Shown here one piece after another: positions 1-8,287 of a stretch of 18,019 nucleotides of DNA. Position numbers and translations under genes: made by a program. The notes beneath the pieces were generated by a model that was not told where the DNA came from, made no database searches, and saw nothing but the letters and a program-made list of their open reading frames with translations. The stretch comes from an uncultured Neisseria sp. (GTDB lineage Bacteria > Pseudomonadota > Gammaproteobacteria > Burkholderiales > Neisseriaceae), in NCBI GenBank assembly GCA_947097615.1, contig CAMURX010000013.1, positions 1 to 18,019 of the forward strand. Reading direction: 5' to 3'. Numbering within the stretch: the stretch's first letter is position 1; each line of letters begins with the position of its first letter.

Positions 1-36
1 ATTTTGAAACAATTGGTAATAGATAATTTATCCTAG
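1..36 (+). CDS. Transposase, C-terminal 11 residues (partial, IS1016-like)
   Basis: Frame 1 reads ILKQLVIDNLS followed by TAG at 34-36. Tails of the form ILKQLV...LS are, as I remember them, typical of IS1016-type transposases. The stop codon lies within the presumed terminal inverted repeat. Only the tail is in the window, so whether the element is intact cannot be judged. The open frame alone would be meaningless at this length; the call depends on the adjoining repeat. Confidence 0.45.
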   Translation: MLKQLVIDNLS

Positions 37-53
37 TTATCTAGGACAGCCCC
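1..53 (+). mobile_element. Terminal end of an IS1016-type (IS1595 family) insertion sequence
   Basis: Read on the minus strand from base 53, the sequence starts GGGGCTGTCCTAGATAACTA, which matches the terminal inverted repeat I remember for IS1016-type elements of Neisseria and Haemophilus. Bases 1-36 read as the last codons of a transposase ending inside this repeat, which fits a compact insertion sequence. TCCTAG/CTAGGA (31-46) is a 6-bp stem with a TTAT loop. The rest of the element would lie left of the window. The junction is at about 53/54, so bases 54-61 would be one copy of an 8-bp target duplication. The family call rests on recall. Confidence 0.6.
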
Positions 54-56
54 AAG

Positions 57-78
57 TTAAAACGCATTGGCGTTTTAA
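57..78 (-). terminator. Intrinsic terminator of the META-domain lipoprotein gene
   Basis: A perfect 9-bp stem, TTAAAACGC/GCGTTTTAA, has a 4-nt loop. On the minus strand the descending arm supplies a T run (GCGTTTTAACTT). The hairpin overlaps the TAA stop codon of the gene (75-77). The weak A/T-rich stem makes it a modest terminator. It lies only a few bases from the presumed insertion-sequence end. Confidence 0.6.
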
Positions 79-566
79 TGTCTGATATGGACGCTGCTTT
101 TGTCTGCTTGGGTAGGGCGGCTGCGGCCGTTTTCAGACGGTTGTTTTACGGCTTCCAAACTTTCACTGTCGGCTCTGGCCGCCTGTAACAGCACCGTGCC
201 CCGGCCGTCTTCAAGCAGCAGGCTGCGGCGGCCGATGCGAAAGGATTCGATTCGGGTAAACGCGCGGCTGATGCGGCTTTCGGCTTCGGCCTGCTCCTCG
301 CCGCAGGCCATGCGGGTGGAGGCGGTGTAACCGAAATTCAGACGGCCGACTCCGGTGGAGGTGTAACGGGTGTTCATGCGGTTGCAGCCCGCATAGCTGG
401 AGAGCACGTTGCGTTCGGTGTCAAACGACAGTTCGGCCCCTCCGCCCAGAGGCGCTCCGTCGACCTTTTCCACTTTCCATTTTCCGGCCAATGCGCTGCT
501 GTCGGCAGGATGCGCCGCACAACCTGCCAAAAGCAGGGCGGCGGTCAGACAAATTGCTGCTTTCAT
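75..566 (-). CDS. META-domain lipoprotein, HslJ-like
   Basis: The 163-residue protein has a lipoprotein signal peptide: MKAAICLTAALLLAGC with lipobox LAG-C16, so it is probably lipid-anchored and exported. Residues about 25-130 form a META (HslJ-type) domain, with the usual GKWKVEKVDG start, an SYAGCNRMNTRY core and TRMAC. HslJ-type proteins are outer-membrane or periplasmic stress proteins; E. coli HslJ is linked to novobiocin resistance. No catalytic activity is assigned to the family. The C-terminal tail of about 30 residues is hydrophilic and includes QPSENG, read from a degenerate DUS at 132-140. A near-complete DUS at 337-347 encodes part of RLNFGY. The ATG at 566 has only a weak GGG-containing ribosome site. 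Upstream lie a DUS and Correia-like repeats rather than a recognisable promoter. Confidence 0.85.
   Translation of the reverse strand: MKAAICLTAALLLAGCAAHPADSSALAGKWKVEKVDGAPLGGGAELSFDTERNVLSSYAGCNRMNTRYTSTGVGRLNFGYTASTRMACGEEQAEAESRISRAFTRIESFRIGRRSLLLEDGRGTVLLQAARADSESLEAVKQPSENGRSRPTQADKSSVHIRH
337..347 (-). repeat. DNA uptake sequence, 11 of 12 bases, inside the META gene
   Basis: TTCAGACGGCC is present, but the next base is G rather than T, so the 10-mer core is intact and the outer AG-DUS base is lost. On the coding strand it encodes part of the RLNFGY stretch. Confidence 0.7.
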
Positions 567-580
567 GTATTTTCCCTTTT

Positions 581-592
581 TTCAGACGGCCT
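581..592 (-). repeat. DNA uptake sequence (AG-DUS), single copy
   Basis: TTCAGACGGCCT is an exact reverse-complement AG-DUS, 15 bp upstream of the META-gene start. It has no inverted partner, so it is not a terminator hairpin and probably serves only DNA uptake. Confidence 0.9.
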
Positions 593-638
593 TTTCGGCC
601 GCGTCGGACATGGATCGGAGGTTGTTGCCCGCCCCATT

Positions 639-773
639 ATGGTGAGTCTGAATAAAAATCTACGGTGCTGCTGCGCCTTAGCTCGAAGAGAGCAGGTTTC
701 TAATACATTGGAAATGCCAAACAAACACTGTACTAATATGCTGCCTTATATTTTTCCGTGTCGTTTCACTATA
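639..773 (+). repeat. Correia-like element, left member of an inverted pair
   Basis: It starts ATGGTGAG and continues with TCTACGGTGCTGCTGCGCC and TTAGCTCGAAGAG. This resembles the internal end of Correia elements (as remembered, TACGGCGTTGCCTCGCC then TTAGCTCAAAGAG). It ends CACTATA. At about 135 bp it falls within the known size range of about 105-156 bp. It is degenerate and carries no plausible coding frame. It meets the right-hand member at a shared TATA at about 772-775. Confidence 0.55.
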
Positions 774-928
774 TAGCCAGTCAAAATAAAAAAGATACAA
801 GGCAGCAAGCCACAGACAACATGGGTAATACAGGACAGTTTTTCTTGGCATTTTTAATGCCGTAGAAAACCACCCTCTTCAAACTAAGGCGTAGCAACGC
901 CGTAGGTTTTTTTATTTTTTCTCACTAT
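772..928 (-). repeat. Correia-like element, right member of an inverted pair
   Basis: On the minus strand from 928 it reads ATAGTGAG, a T/A-rich run, CCTACGGCGTTGCTACGCC, TTAGTTTGAAGAG, later TGTCTGTGGCTTGCTGCC, and ends near TATA. Read on the plus strand from 772, TATAG, ACAAGGCAGCAAGCCACAGACA follow the same order as a remembered full-length Correia element (ACAAGGCGACGAAGCCGCAGACA). The length of about 157 bp fits a full copy. Such elements are non-autonomous, insert at TA and can carry promoters or RNA-processing sites. None is asserted here. Confidence 0.6.
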
Positions 929-981
929 CTCTTTCTGATTTTGATTCGCCATATTCTATGTCAGATATATTGCAATCAAAC

Positions 982-1009
982 AAAAGCACGGACATGCCGT
1001 GCTTTTTTT
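982..1009 (-). terminator. Intrinsic terminator of the atp operon
   Basis: AAAAGCACGG/CCGTGCTTTT forms a perfect 10-bp stem with loop ACATG. It starts 19 bp after the atpC stop codon. On the minus strand it is preceded by A residues and followed by TTTTGTTTG. The plus strand has a longer T run, so it may work in both directions. Confidence 0.85.
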
Positions 1010-1027
1010 ATCCAAATCCCGAAGGAT

Positions 1028-1453
1028 TTATTTGTGTCTTTGTGAGCGGATATAGTCCAGCGTTTTGAGTTCGGCAATCGCTGCGGCCAAAGCGGCCTGC
1101 GCTTTAGCCAGCGATTCGTCGTCAGCCGCTTGGGCGATACAGCTTTCCGCAGCTTTTTTCGCTTCCTCAGCGCGTGCCTGATCCATTTCGCTGCTGCGCA
1201 CGGCCACGTCGGCCAATATGGTCAGCTTGTCGGGCTGTACTTCAAGCACACCGCCAGAAATGGCAACCAGGATTTCTTCGCTTTGGCCGGGTACTTGCAG
1301 ACGCAGTGCTCCGGGACGCACCAAACTCATAATCGGCTCGTGTCGCGGGTAAATACCGAGTTCACCTTGTACGGTCGGTACTACCGCAAAGGCAGCCTCG
1401 CCCGAATAGATGTTGTATTCGTTACTTACCACTTCAACTTGCATGACACTCAT
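1028..1453 (-). CDS. atpC: ATP synthase F1 subunit epsilon
   Basis: The 141-residue protein starts MSVMQVEVVSNEYNIYSGEA, the N-terminal beta-sandwich of the F1 epsilon subunit. An alanine- and glutamate-rich helical hairpin occupies about residues 88-135. Epsilon is part of the central stalk with gamma. It couples rotation to the c-ring, and its C-terminal helices inhibit ATP hydrolysis. The start at 1453 is preceded by TAGGAGAG at proper distance, which favours it over the internal Met4. It is the last gene of the operon, 12 bp after atpD and just before a strong hairpin terminator. Confidence 0.97.
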   Translation of the reverse strand: MSVMQVEVVSNEYNIYSGEAAFAVVPTVQGELGIYPRHEPIMSLVRPGALRLQVPGQSEEILVAISGGVLEVQPDKLTILADVAVRSSEMDQARAEEAKKAAESCIAQAADDESLAKAQAALAAAIAELKTLDYIRSQRHK

Positions 1454-1465
1454 GCCGCTCTCCTA

Positions 1466-2872
<1,407 letters not shown>

Positions 2873-2898
2873 CTAATTTACAGTACAGGCCTGCAACA

Positions 2899-3777
2899 CT
2901 ATACGGCTGCCGCACCCGCAACAATTTCTGACAATTCTGTGGTAATTGCGGCTTGGCGGGATTTGTTATAAACCAACCGCAATTCTTTAATGGCATTACC
3001 CGCATTATCGGTAGCTGCTTTCATTGCCACCATACGTGCAGCCTGCTCGGATGCCATATTGTCACTTAATGCCTGATAAACCACAGATTCCAAATAGCGG
3101 CGAACCAAATATTCCAATACTGCGACAGGGCTGGGCTCATAGCGGTAATCCCAGTTATACCCCTTAGCTTCTCCGCTTGCCTCTTCCAAAGTATTTTTGC
3201 CAATCGGCAGCAATATCTCCATCCGAGGCTCTTGTCGCATGGTATTCACAAAACACGAATAAACCATGTGAATGACATCGATTTCGTTCTTTTCGTAACG
3301 TTGGAACAGTTCGGTCAGTGCGCCAACCAACAGTTCCAATCTGGGTGTATCACCTAAATTAGTCACGCTGGCGATCACATTCAGACCGATACGCTGACAA
3401 GCGGCCAAACCTTTGCTGCCAATACATACGATATCAACGTCGACGCTCTGCTCTTGATAATGCTGAACTTGAGCAAAAAACTTTTTTAGCACGTTCGCAT
3501 TCAAACCGCCACATAAACCCTTATCTGTCGTAATCAGAATAAAACCCGCTCTGCGAATTTCACGATGATCACTTAACAATTTAATGCCGTGGTTCTCCTG
3601 CGTTTGTGCCAGATGTCCCATTACCAAACGCACCTTATCCGCATATGGGCGGGCAAGGCGCATTCTGTCTTGCGTCTTCCTCATTTTGGAAGTGGATACC
3701 ATCTGCATGGCTTTAGTGATCTTTTGGGTATTCTGAACACTACGGATTTTGGTAAGAATTTCTTTCCCTACGGCCAT
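2899..3777 (-). CDS. atpG: ATP synthase F1 subunit gamma
   Basis: The 292-residue protein is the rotating central shaft that couples proton flow through Fo to catalysis in the alpha/beta hexamer. The N-terminal helix (EILTKIRSVQNTQKITKAMQ, then MVSTSKMRK) and the C-terminal helix (MKAATDNAGNAIKELRLVYN, then KSRQAAITTELSEI) are the conserved antiparallel coiled coil. The middle (about 65-215) is the Rossmann-like domain with TTDKGLCGGLN. Length is normal. The ATG at 3777 has AAGGAG six bases upstream. It lies between atpA and atpD. Confidence 0.97.
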   Translation of the reverse strand: MAVGKEILTKIRSVQNTQKITKAMQMVSTSKMRKTQDRMRLARPYADKVRLVMGHLAQTQENHGIKLLSDHREIRRAGFILITTDKGLCGGLNANVLKKFFAQVQHYQEQSVDVDIVCIGSKGLAACQRIGLNVIASVTNLGDTPRLELLVGALTELFQRYEKNEIDVIHMVYSCFVNTMRQEPRMEILLPIGKNTLEEASGEAKGYNWDYRYEPSPVAVLEYLVRRYLESVVYQALSDNMASEQAARMVAMKAATDNAGNAIKELRLVYNKSRQAAITTELSEIVAGAAAV

Positions 3778-3799
3778 TTCGAACTCCTTTTATTTATCC

Positions 3800-5347
3800 T
3801 TACACTGTGTAGTTGTAAGATACTTTGAAGGATTCCATAGCTTTGGTCAGAATTTGCTCGTCTTCGTCAGACATCGCCCCAGACGCATTAATATTTTCCA
3901 GCGTTTGGGGATTCTGAGTGCGGATAAAATTCAAAAACTCGGCTTCAAATGCTAATGCTTTAGAAACAGGCACATCACTGTAAGAACCGTTGTTGATTGC
4001 CCACAACGTCAATGCCATCTCCGCGGTATCCAAGGTACTGAATTGTTTTTGCTTCATCAATTCAGTTACCACTTCGCCATGCTGCAGCTGTTTGCGTGTA
4101 GCCTCGTCCAAATCAGACGCAAACTGTGAGAATGCAGCCAATTCGCGATATTGAGCCAAAGCCAAACGGATACCGCCGCCCAACTTCTTAATCACCTTAG
4201 TCTGCGCCGCACCGCCTACGCGTGATACGGAAATACCGGCATTAATCGCAGGGCGGATACCGGAGTTGAACAAATCAGTTTCCAAGAATATTTGGCCGTC
4301 TGTAATCGAAATAACGTTTGTCGGAACGAAAGCGGAAACGTCTCCTGCCTGAGTTTCGATAATCGGAAGCGCAGTCAGAGAACCGGTTTTACCTTTTACC
4401 TGACCTTCAGTCAGTTTTTCTACTTCATCGGCATTGATGCGGGCAGCACGCTCCAAAAGACGGCTGTGAAGATAGAAAACGTCACCAGGATAAGCCTCGC
4501 GACCAGGAGGACGTCGGAGCAGTAGGGAAATCTGACGGTATGCAACAGCTTGCTTGGACAAGTCGTCATAAACGATCAGAGCATCCTCTCCGCGGTCACG
4601 GAAAAATTCGCCCATGGTACACCCGGCATACGGCGCGATAAACTGCAATGCAGCAGCTTCGGACGCAGTTGCTGCAACAACAATGGTATGTTCCATTGCG
4701 CCATGTTCTTCCAGTTTGCGTACCACGTTTGCGATAGACGACGCTTTTTGCCCTATTGCGACATAAATACAGATAACTCCTGTACCTTTTTGATTGACAA
4801 TTGCATCTAACGCCACTGCTGTCTTACCGGTTTGGCGGTCACCAATAATCAGTTCGCGCTGACCTCTGCCAATCGGCACCATCGAGTCGATGGCTTTTAA
4901 TCCGGTTTGCATCGGTTGGTCAACCGACTGGCGGGCAATCACGCCCGGAGCGATTTTTTCAATAGGTGCAGACAAATCTGTATTAATAGGGCCTTTACCA
5001 TCAATAGGTTGACCCAGCGCATTGACTACGCGTCCGATCAATTCACGGCCAATAGGAACTTCCAAAATACGACCAGTGCATCGAACTTCATCGCCTTCTT
5101 TAATATGCTCATACTCGCCAAGCACTACTGCGCCAACCGAGTCACGCTCCAAGTTCATTGCCAAACCAAATGTATTGCCGGGAAACTCAAGCATCTCGCC
5201 TTGCATCACATCCGACAAACCATGCACACGAACAATACCGTCTGTTACGGAAATAACCGTACCACGTGTGCGCAGTTCTTGTTTGGTATCCAAATTTTCA
5301 ATTTTGGATTTTAGCAAATCACTGATTTCAGCAGGATTAAGCTGCAT
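3800..5347 (-). CDS. atpA: ATP synthase F1 subunit alpha
   Basis: The 515-residue protein is the non-catalytic nucleotide-binding subunit of F1, alternating with beta in the hexamer. The Walker A motif GDRQTGKT is at 169-176. The arginine finger lies in VSRVGGAAQ (R376), the same position as in E. coli. The N-terminal segment (about 1-25) binds delta at the top of the stator. The start at 5347 has AGGAGA at good distance. It sits 10 bp after atpH and 22 bp before atpG. No anomaly seen. Confidence 0.98.
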   Translation of the reverse strand: MQLNPAEISDLLKSKIENLDTKQELRTRGTVISVTDGIVRVHGLSDVMQGEMLEFPGNTFGLAMNLERDSVGAVVLGEYEHIKEGDEVRCTGRILEVPIGRELIGRVVNALGQPIDGKGPINTDLSAPIEKIAPGVIARQSVDQPMQTGLKAIDSMVPIGRGQRELIIGDRQTGKTAVALDAIVNQKGTGVICIYVAIGQKASSIANVVRKLEEHGAMEHTIVVAATASEAAALQFIAPYAGCTMGEFFRDRGEDALIVYDDLSKQAVAYRQISLLLRRPPGREAYPGDVFYLHSRLLERAARINADEVEKLTEGQVKGKTGSLTALPIIETQAGDVSAFVPTNVISITDGQIFLETDLFNSGIRPAINAGISVSRVGGAAQTKVIKKLGGGIRLALAQYRELAAFSQFASDLDEATRKQLQHGEVVTELMKQKQFSTLDTAEMALTLWAINNGSYSDVPVSKALAFEAEFLNFIRTQNPQTLENINASGAMSDEDEQILTKAMESFKVSYNYTV

Positions 5348-5357
5348 GAAAACTCTC

Positions 5358-5906
5358 CTAATTTATCATTGCCGCATACAGTTTTTTTAATTTTCCCTGC
5401 ATGGACAGATCCAAAACCTGATCACCCACTTCTACCTTGACTCCGGCAATTAATTCGGGATCAACTTTGAAGACTGCTTCCAAACGGGTATTAAGATGCT
5501 TTTCCAAGTCTGCAACAATCTTGGCTTTTTGCCCTTCGCTGGCAAAATCAAAAGCACTAAAGACAACCGCTTGCTTGACGCTATTGCGTGATAAAGCCAA
5601 ATCTTGATATTGGGTGTAGATCTCAGGCAAAACGGCAAAACGTTTTTCCTCCGCAACCACTTTGACAAAATTACGGAATATTTCGTTTTTTGCTACCTGT
5701 TCGTCGCTAAGCAAACCCAGCAAAATATTTGTCTTATATTCGCTGCTACTGCCGGCATCCTCAATCAGCGCCGCCACTTTGGGCTGCTGCACAGACCATG
5801 CCAACTCATTTAGTCCGCCCAACCAAGATTCGATTTGATGTTTCTCATCTGCCAGCTCGAACAATGCTTTCGCATAAGGCCTGGCAATGGTTGCGAACTC
5901 AGCCAT
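5358..5906 (-). CDS. atpH: ATP synthase F1 subunit delta
   Basis: The 182-residue protein is the delta (OSCP) subunit, which joins the top of F1 to the b-subunit stalk. The N-terminal six-helix domain starts [12 protein letters not shown]. The C-terminal part carries [19 protein letters not shown], then [12 protein letters not shown], the conserved signature. The ATG at 5906 lies 3 bp after the atpF stop, with AGGAG inside the end of atpF, so the two are probably translationally coupled. Confidence 0.97.
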   Translation of the reverse strand: MAEFATIARPYAKALFELADEKHQIESWLGGLNELAWSVQQPKVAALIEDAGSSSEYKTNILLGLLSDEQVAKNEIFRNFVKVVAEEKRFAVLPEIYTQYQDLALSRNSVKQAVVFSAFDFASEGQKAKIVADLEKHLNTRLEAVFKVDPELIAGVKVEVGDQVLDLSMQGKLKKLYAAMIN

Positions 5907-5909
5907 AAC

Positions 5910-6380
5910 TTACAGCTCCTGTTTCAGGTTGCTCAACAGATCCGCATGCTTGGCAGCATTTACTTCACTGCGGAGAATCGCTTCGGCACCTTTGACAGCC
6001 AAAACAGCAACCTGCTCGCGCAATGTTTCGCGCGCACGGTTGGTTTCCTGTTCGACATCGGCTTTTGCCTGCGCTGTAATTCTTGCGGCTTCTGCAGAAG
6101 CTTGGCTTTTCGCATCTTCCACAATTTGAGCCGCCCGTTTTTCCGCATTGGCTACCAATTCGGCAACCTGGCTGCGGCCTTCGGCCAAGAGTTCTGCAAC
6201 TTTCTTTTCTGCCTGCTCAAAATCGCTCTTTCCGCGCTCGGCGGCGGCCAAGCCTTCGGCGATTTTGTCGGCGCGCTCATCAAGGGCTTTGGCAATGGGC
6301 GGCCATACATACTTCATGGTAAACCAAACCAAAATGCCAAAAACAATTAATTGCGCAAATAAGGTTGCATTTAAATTCAC
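5910..6380 (-). CDS. atpF: ATP synthase Fo subunit b
   Basis: The 156-residue protein has one N-terminal membrane segment (about 5-25, [20 protein letters not shown]). A long charged, alanine-rich coiled coil follows and forms the peripheral stalk. It starts with GTG at 6380; the resulting MNLNAT start matches E. coli AtpF, and AAGG lies 9 bp upstream. A 76-bp gap with small hairpins separates it from atpE. Confidence 0.97.
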   Translation of the reverse strand: MNLNATLFAQLIVFGILVWFTMKYVWPPIAKALDERADKIAEGLAAAERGKSDFEQAEKKVAELLAEGRSQVAELVANAEKRAAQIVEDAKSQASAEAARITAQAKADVEQETNRARETLREQVAVLAVKGAEAILRSEVNAAKHADLLSNLKQEL

Positions 6381-6401
6381 TTTACTTAACCTTCGTATTG
6401 G

Positions 6402-6441
6402 GGTTAATCAACCAAACGTTGATTCCGCATTTGCTGCGGAA
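6402..6441 (-). other. Small hairpins between atpE and atpF
   Basis: TTCCGCA/TGCGGAA (6423-6429 and 6435-6441) is a 7-bp stem with a 5-nt loop, starting 16 bp after the atpE stop. A shorter palindrome, GGTTAATCAACC (6402-6413), follows. Neither has a T run, so they are unlikely terminators. A role in stabilising or processing atpE mRNA, needed in excess, is an inference. Confidence 0.4.
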
Positions 6442-6456
6442 CAGTTTGTATGCGGA

Positions 6457-6732
<276 letters not shown>

Positions 6733-6778
6733 TTAAACAACTTCAAAAACATAAAGAACAGCTATCCAACAACAAAAA

Positions 6779-7651
6779 TCAGTGGGCATCATGTGCCTGG
6801 CCGATATAAACAAAAGCCAAAGCCATAAAGATAAATGCCTGCAAAGTAATAATCAGAATATGGAAAATTGCCCATGCCGCACCGGCAACGATATGGAACA
6901 GGAACAAAACGGGATCCATCAATGTCACGCTACCCGAAGCTGCCCAAGCACCGCCGAGCAAGGCAATCAGCAAGAATACCAATTCACCTGCATACATATT
7001 ACCGAACAACCGCATACCGTGCGAAACGGTTTTGGACAAGAACTCCAAAATATTGAGCAAAAAGTTTGCAGGGAAAAGCAGCGGGCCGAAAGGAGCGGTA
7101 AATAACTCGTGAACCCAGCCTTTGCCGCCTTTAATTTTAATATTGTAATAAATACACACCAGCAAAACGCCGACAGCCAAGGCCAAGGATGTATTCAAAT
7201 CGGCAGTCGGCACTACGCGGAGCAGCGCATGGTGATCACCGGTTGCACCCTGCCAAGTAACCGGCAGCAAATCTACCGGCAGCAAATCCATCGCGTTCAT
7301 CAGGAAAATCCAAACAAACAGCGTCAGACCGAGCGGGGCAACGGCTTTGCGCGATTCGGTATTATGGATAATACCTTTGCACATATCGTCGACAAATTCG
7401 TAAAGCAGTTCGACGGCAGCCTGAAAACGACCCGGGACACCGGCAGTGGCTTTTACCGCGGCACGGCGCAGCAGGAAGCAGCCCAGCGCCCCCAGCACCA
7501 CTGCAAAAAATATCGCATCCAAATTGATATAGGAAAAATCGGCGATGTTTTGCAACCCTTGGCCTTTGGTCACATCCGACAGACTGGTCAAACTTTGCAA
7601 ATGGTGTTTGATATAGTCGGCCGCAGTCATGGTCTCACTTGCGCTTGCCAT
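6779..7651 (-). CDS. atpB: ATP synthase Fo subunit a
   Basis: With the start at 7651 the protein has 290 residues and several membrane helices. The essential arginine is R214 in SHGMRLFGNMYAGE, equivalent to E. coli R210, which faces the c-ring carboxylate. The C-terminal helices include HILIITLQAFIFMALAFVYI. I chose the ATG at 7651 (MASASETM) because GGAAAG lies 9 bp before it; a longer frame would need a TTG at 7675. The start overlaps the end of atpI by 17 bp. An 85-bp gap precedes atpE. Confidence 0.96.
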   Translation of the reverse strand: MASASETMTAADYIKHHLQSLTSLSDVTKGQGLQNIADFSYINLDAIFFAVVLGALGCFLLRRAAVKATAGVPGRFQAAVELLYEFVDDMCKGIIHNTESRKAVAPLGLTLFVWIFLMNAMDLLPVDLLPVTWQGATGDHHALLRVVPTADLNTSLALAVGVLLVCIYYNIKIKGGKGWVHELFTAPFGPLLFPANFLLNILEFLSKTVSHGMRLFGNMYAGELVFLLIALLGGAWAASGSVTLMDPVLFLFHIVAGAAWAIFHILIITLQAFIFMALAFVYIGQAHDAH

Positions 7652-7994
7652 AATATTCAGCTTTCCAAAAAACAAAAAAAATCACATGGCTGACGGCCAA
7701 TAAACCGAAAAGAAACGGGAGAAACCGCAGGCTTTGACGGAAAAGGACAAATATCGAAACCATCATCACCAACGCCAGCACTATTCTTAAACCTTCTCCG
7801 ACGATAAATGCATATCCCGCATATTGCGGCGCGCGGCGGAAAAGATTTAAGAACAGCACCGTAACAACCGAAGGAAAAAAGAAACTCGCACCACCGGCTG
7901 CCGCAGACCACGCAGCCGAACTTCCTGCCGCCAAACCGCTTGCCAGCACAACCGCCAGCAAAGCGGCAAACTGCAGATACAGAATTTTTGCCAT
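7635..7994 (-). CDS. atpI: ATP synthase subunit I (assembly factor)
   Basis: The 119-residue protein is very hydrophobic, with four predicted membrane segments (about 5-28, 33-52, 62-86, 89-109) and a basic tail. Position at the head of the atp operon, length and topology identify it as AtpI, which assists c-ring assembly or magnesium uptake in some bacteria. The sequence is weakly conserved in this family, so the name rests partly on position. The ATG at 7994 lacks a clear ribosome site, which would give low expression. It lies about 29 bp after the predicted transcription start. Confidence 0.85.
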   Translation of the reverse strand: MAKILYLQFAALLAVVLASGLAAGSSAAWSAAAGGASFFFPSVVTVLFLNLFRRAPQYAGYAFIVGEGLRIVLALVMMVSIFVLFRQSLRFLPFLFGLLAVSHVIFFVFWKAEYYGKRK

Positions 7995-8029
7995 CGGCGC
8001 ACACAGTGGGAGTCACATTAAGCTTCGGC

Positions 8030-8058
8030 ACTATAATAAATACCCTGTTTTCCGTCAA
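8030..8058 (-). promoter_or_regulatory. Sigma-70 promoter of the atp operon
   Basis: On the minus strand, -35 TTGACG (8053-8058) and -10 TATAGT (8030-8035) are separated by exactly 17 bp. Transcription would start near 8023, giving a leader of about 29 nt before atpI. This is the best promoter match in the window and fits a highly expressed operon. Confidence 0.75.
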
Positions 8059-8124
8059 GCCGATTGGTTAAATTTCGTGAAATATTCCGTTTGAAAAACA
8101 GCGGAAGATTATCACGGGTAAATT

Positions 8125-8136
8125 TTCAGACGGCCT
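8125..8136 (-). repeat. DNA uptake sequence (AG-DUS), single copy
   Basis: TTCAGACGGCCT is exact, in the 291-bp gap between atpI and parB, about 67 bp upstream of the atp promoter. No inverted partner lies nearby. Confidence 0.9.
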
Positions 8137-8275
8137 TTGTGTGCACAGGCGCCATTCTTAACAAAATTTTTCGAAATCACAAGCCGCCACACAAAATTGG
8201 CGAGAAACCGACGCAGCAGGCTGCTTCTGCTTTATTTTCTGCCTGCGGCGCGCGGTTTTGCTGAGGTTTGTTGCT

Positions 8276-8287
8276 TTCAGACGGCCT
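8276..8287 (-). repeat. DNA uptake sequence (AG-DUS) overlapping the parB stop codon
   Basis: An exact AG-DUS on the minus strand begins with the AG of the TAG stop of parB (8286-8288). It is a single copy, so no terminator hairpin forms with it. Between here and the atp promoter I see no gene. Confidence 0.9.

Noticed and set aside
510..776. 88-codon open frame across the gap left of the atp operon
   Set aside because: It overlaps the signal-peptide end of the META gene and the Correia-like repeat, with no ribosome site or family resemblance.
7414..7425. CGGCAGCCTGAA, one base from the Kingella-type DUS
   Set aside because: It is a single copy inside the conserved FQAAVE coding region of atpB. 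All other uptake sequences are of the AG-DUS type, so chance is the simpler explanation.
7652..7675. Upstream TTG start for atpB
   Set aside because: The ATG at 7651 has a ribosome site at good distance. The TTG would add a non-conserved MFFGKLNI segment read from the end of atpI.
8073..8082. TTTCGTGAAA as a possible parS site near parB
   Set aside because: It keeps the CGTGAAA half but lacks the central AC of the TTTCACGTGAAA core of the 16-bp parS palindrome, so it is not a convincing site.
8064..8264. 66-codon open frame in the gap between atpI and parB
   Set aside because: It has no ribosome site, has unusual composition, includes a DUS, and runs into the parB 3' end; it looks like non-coding sequence.
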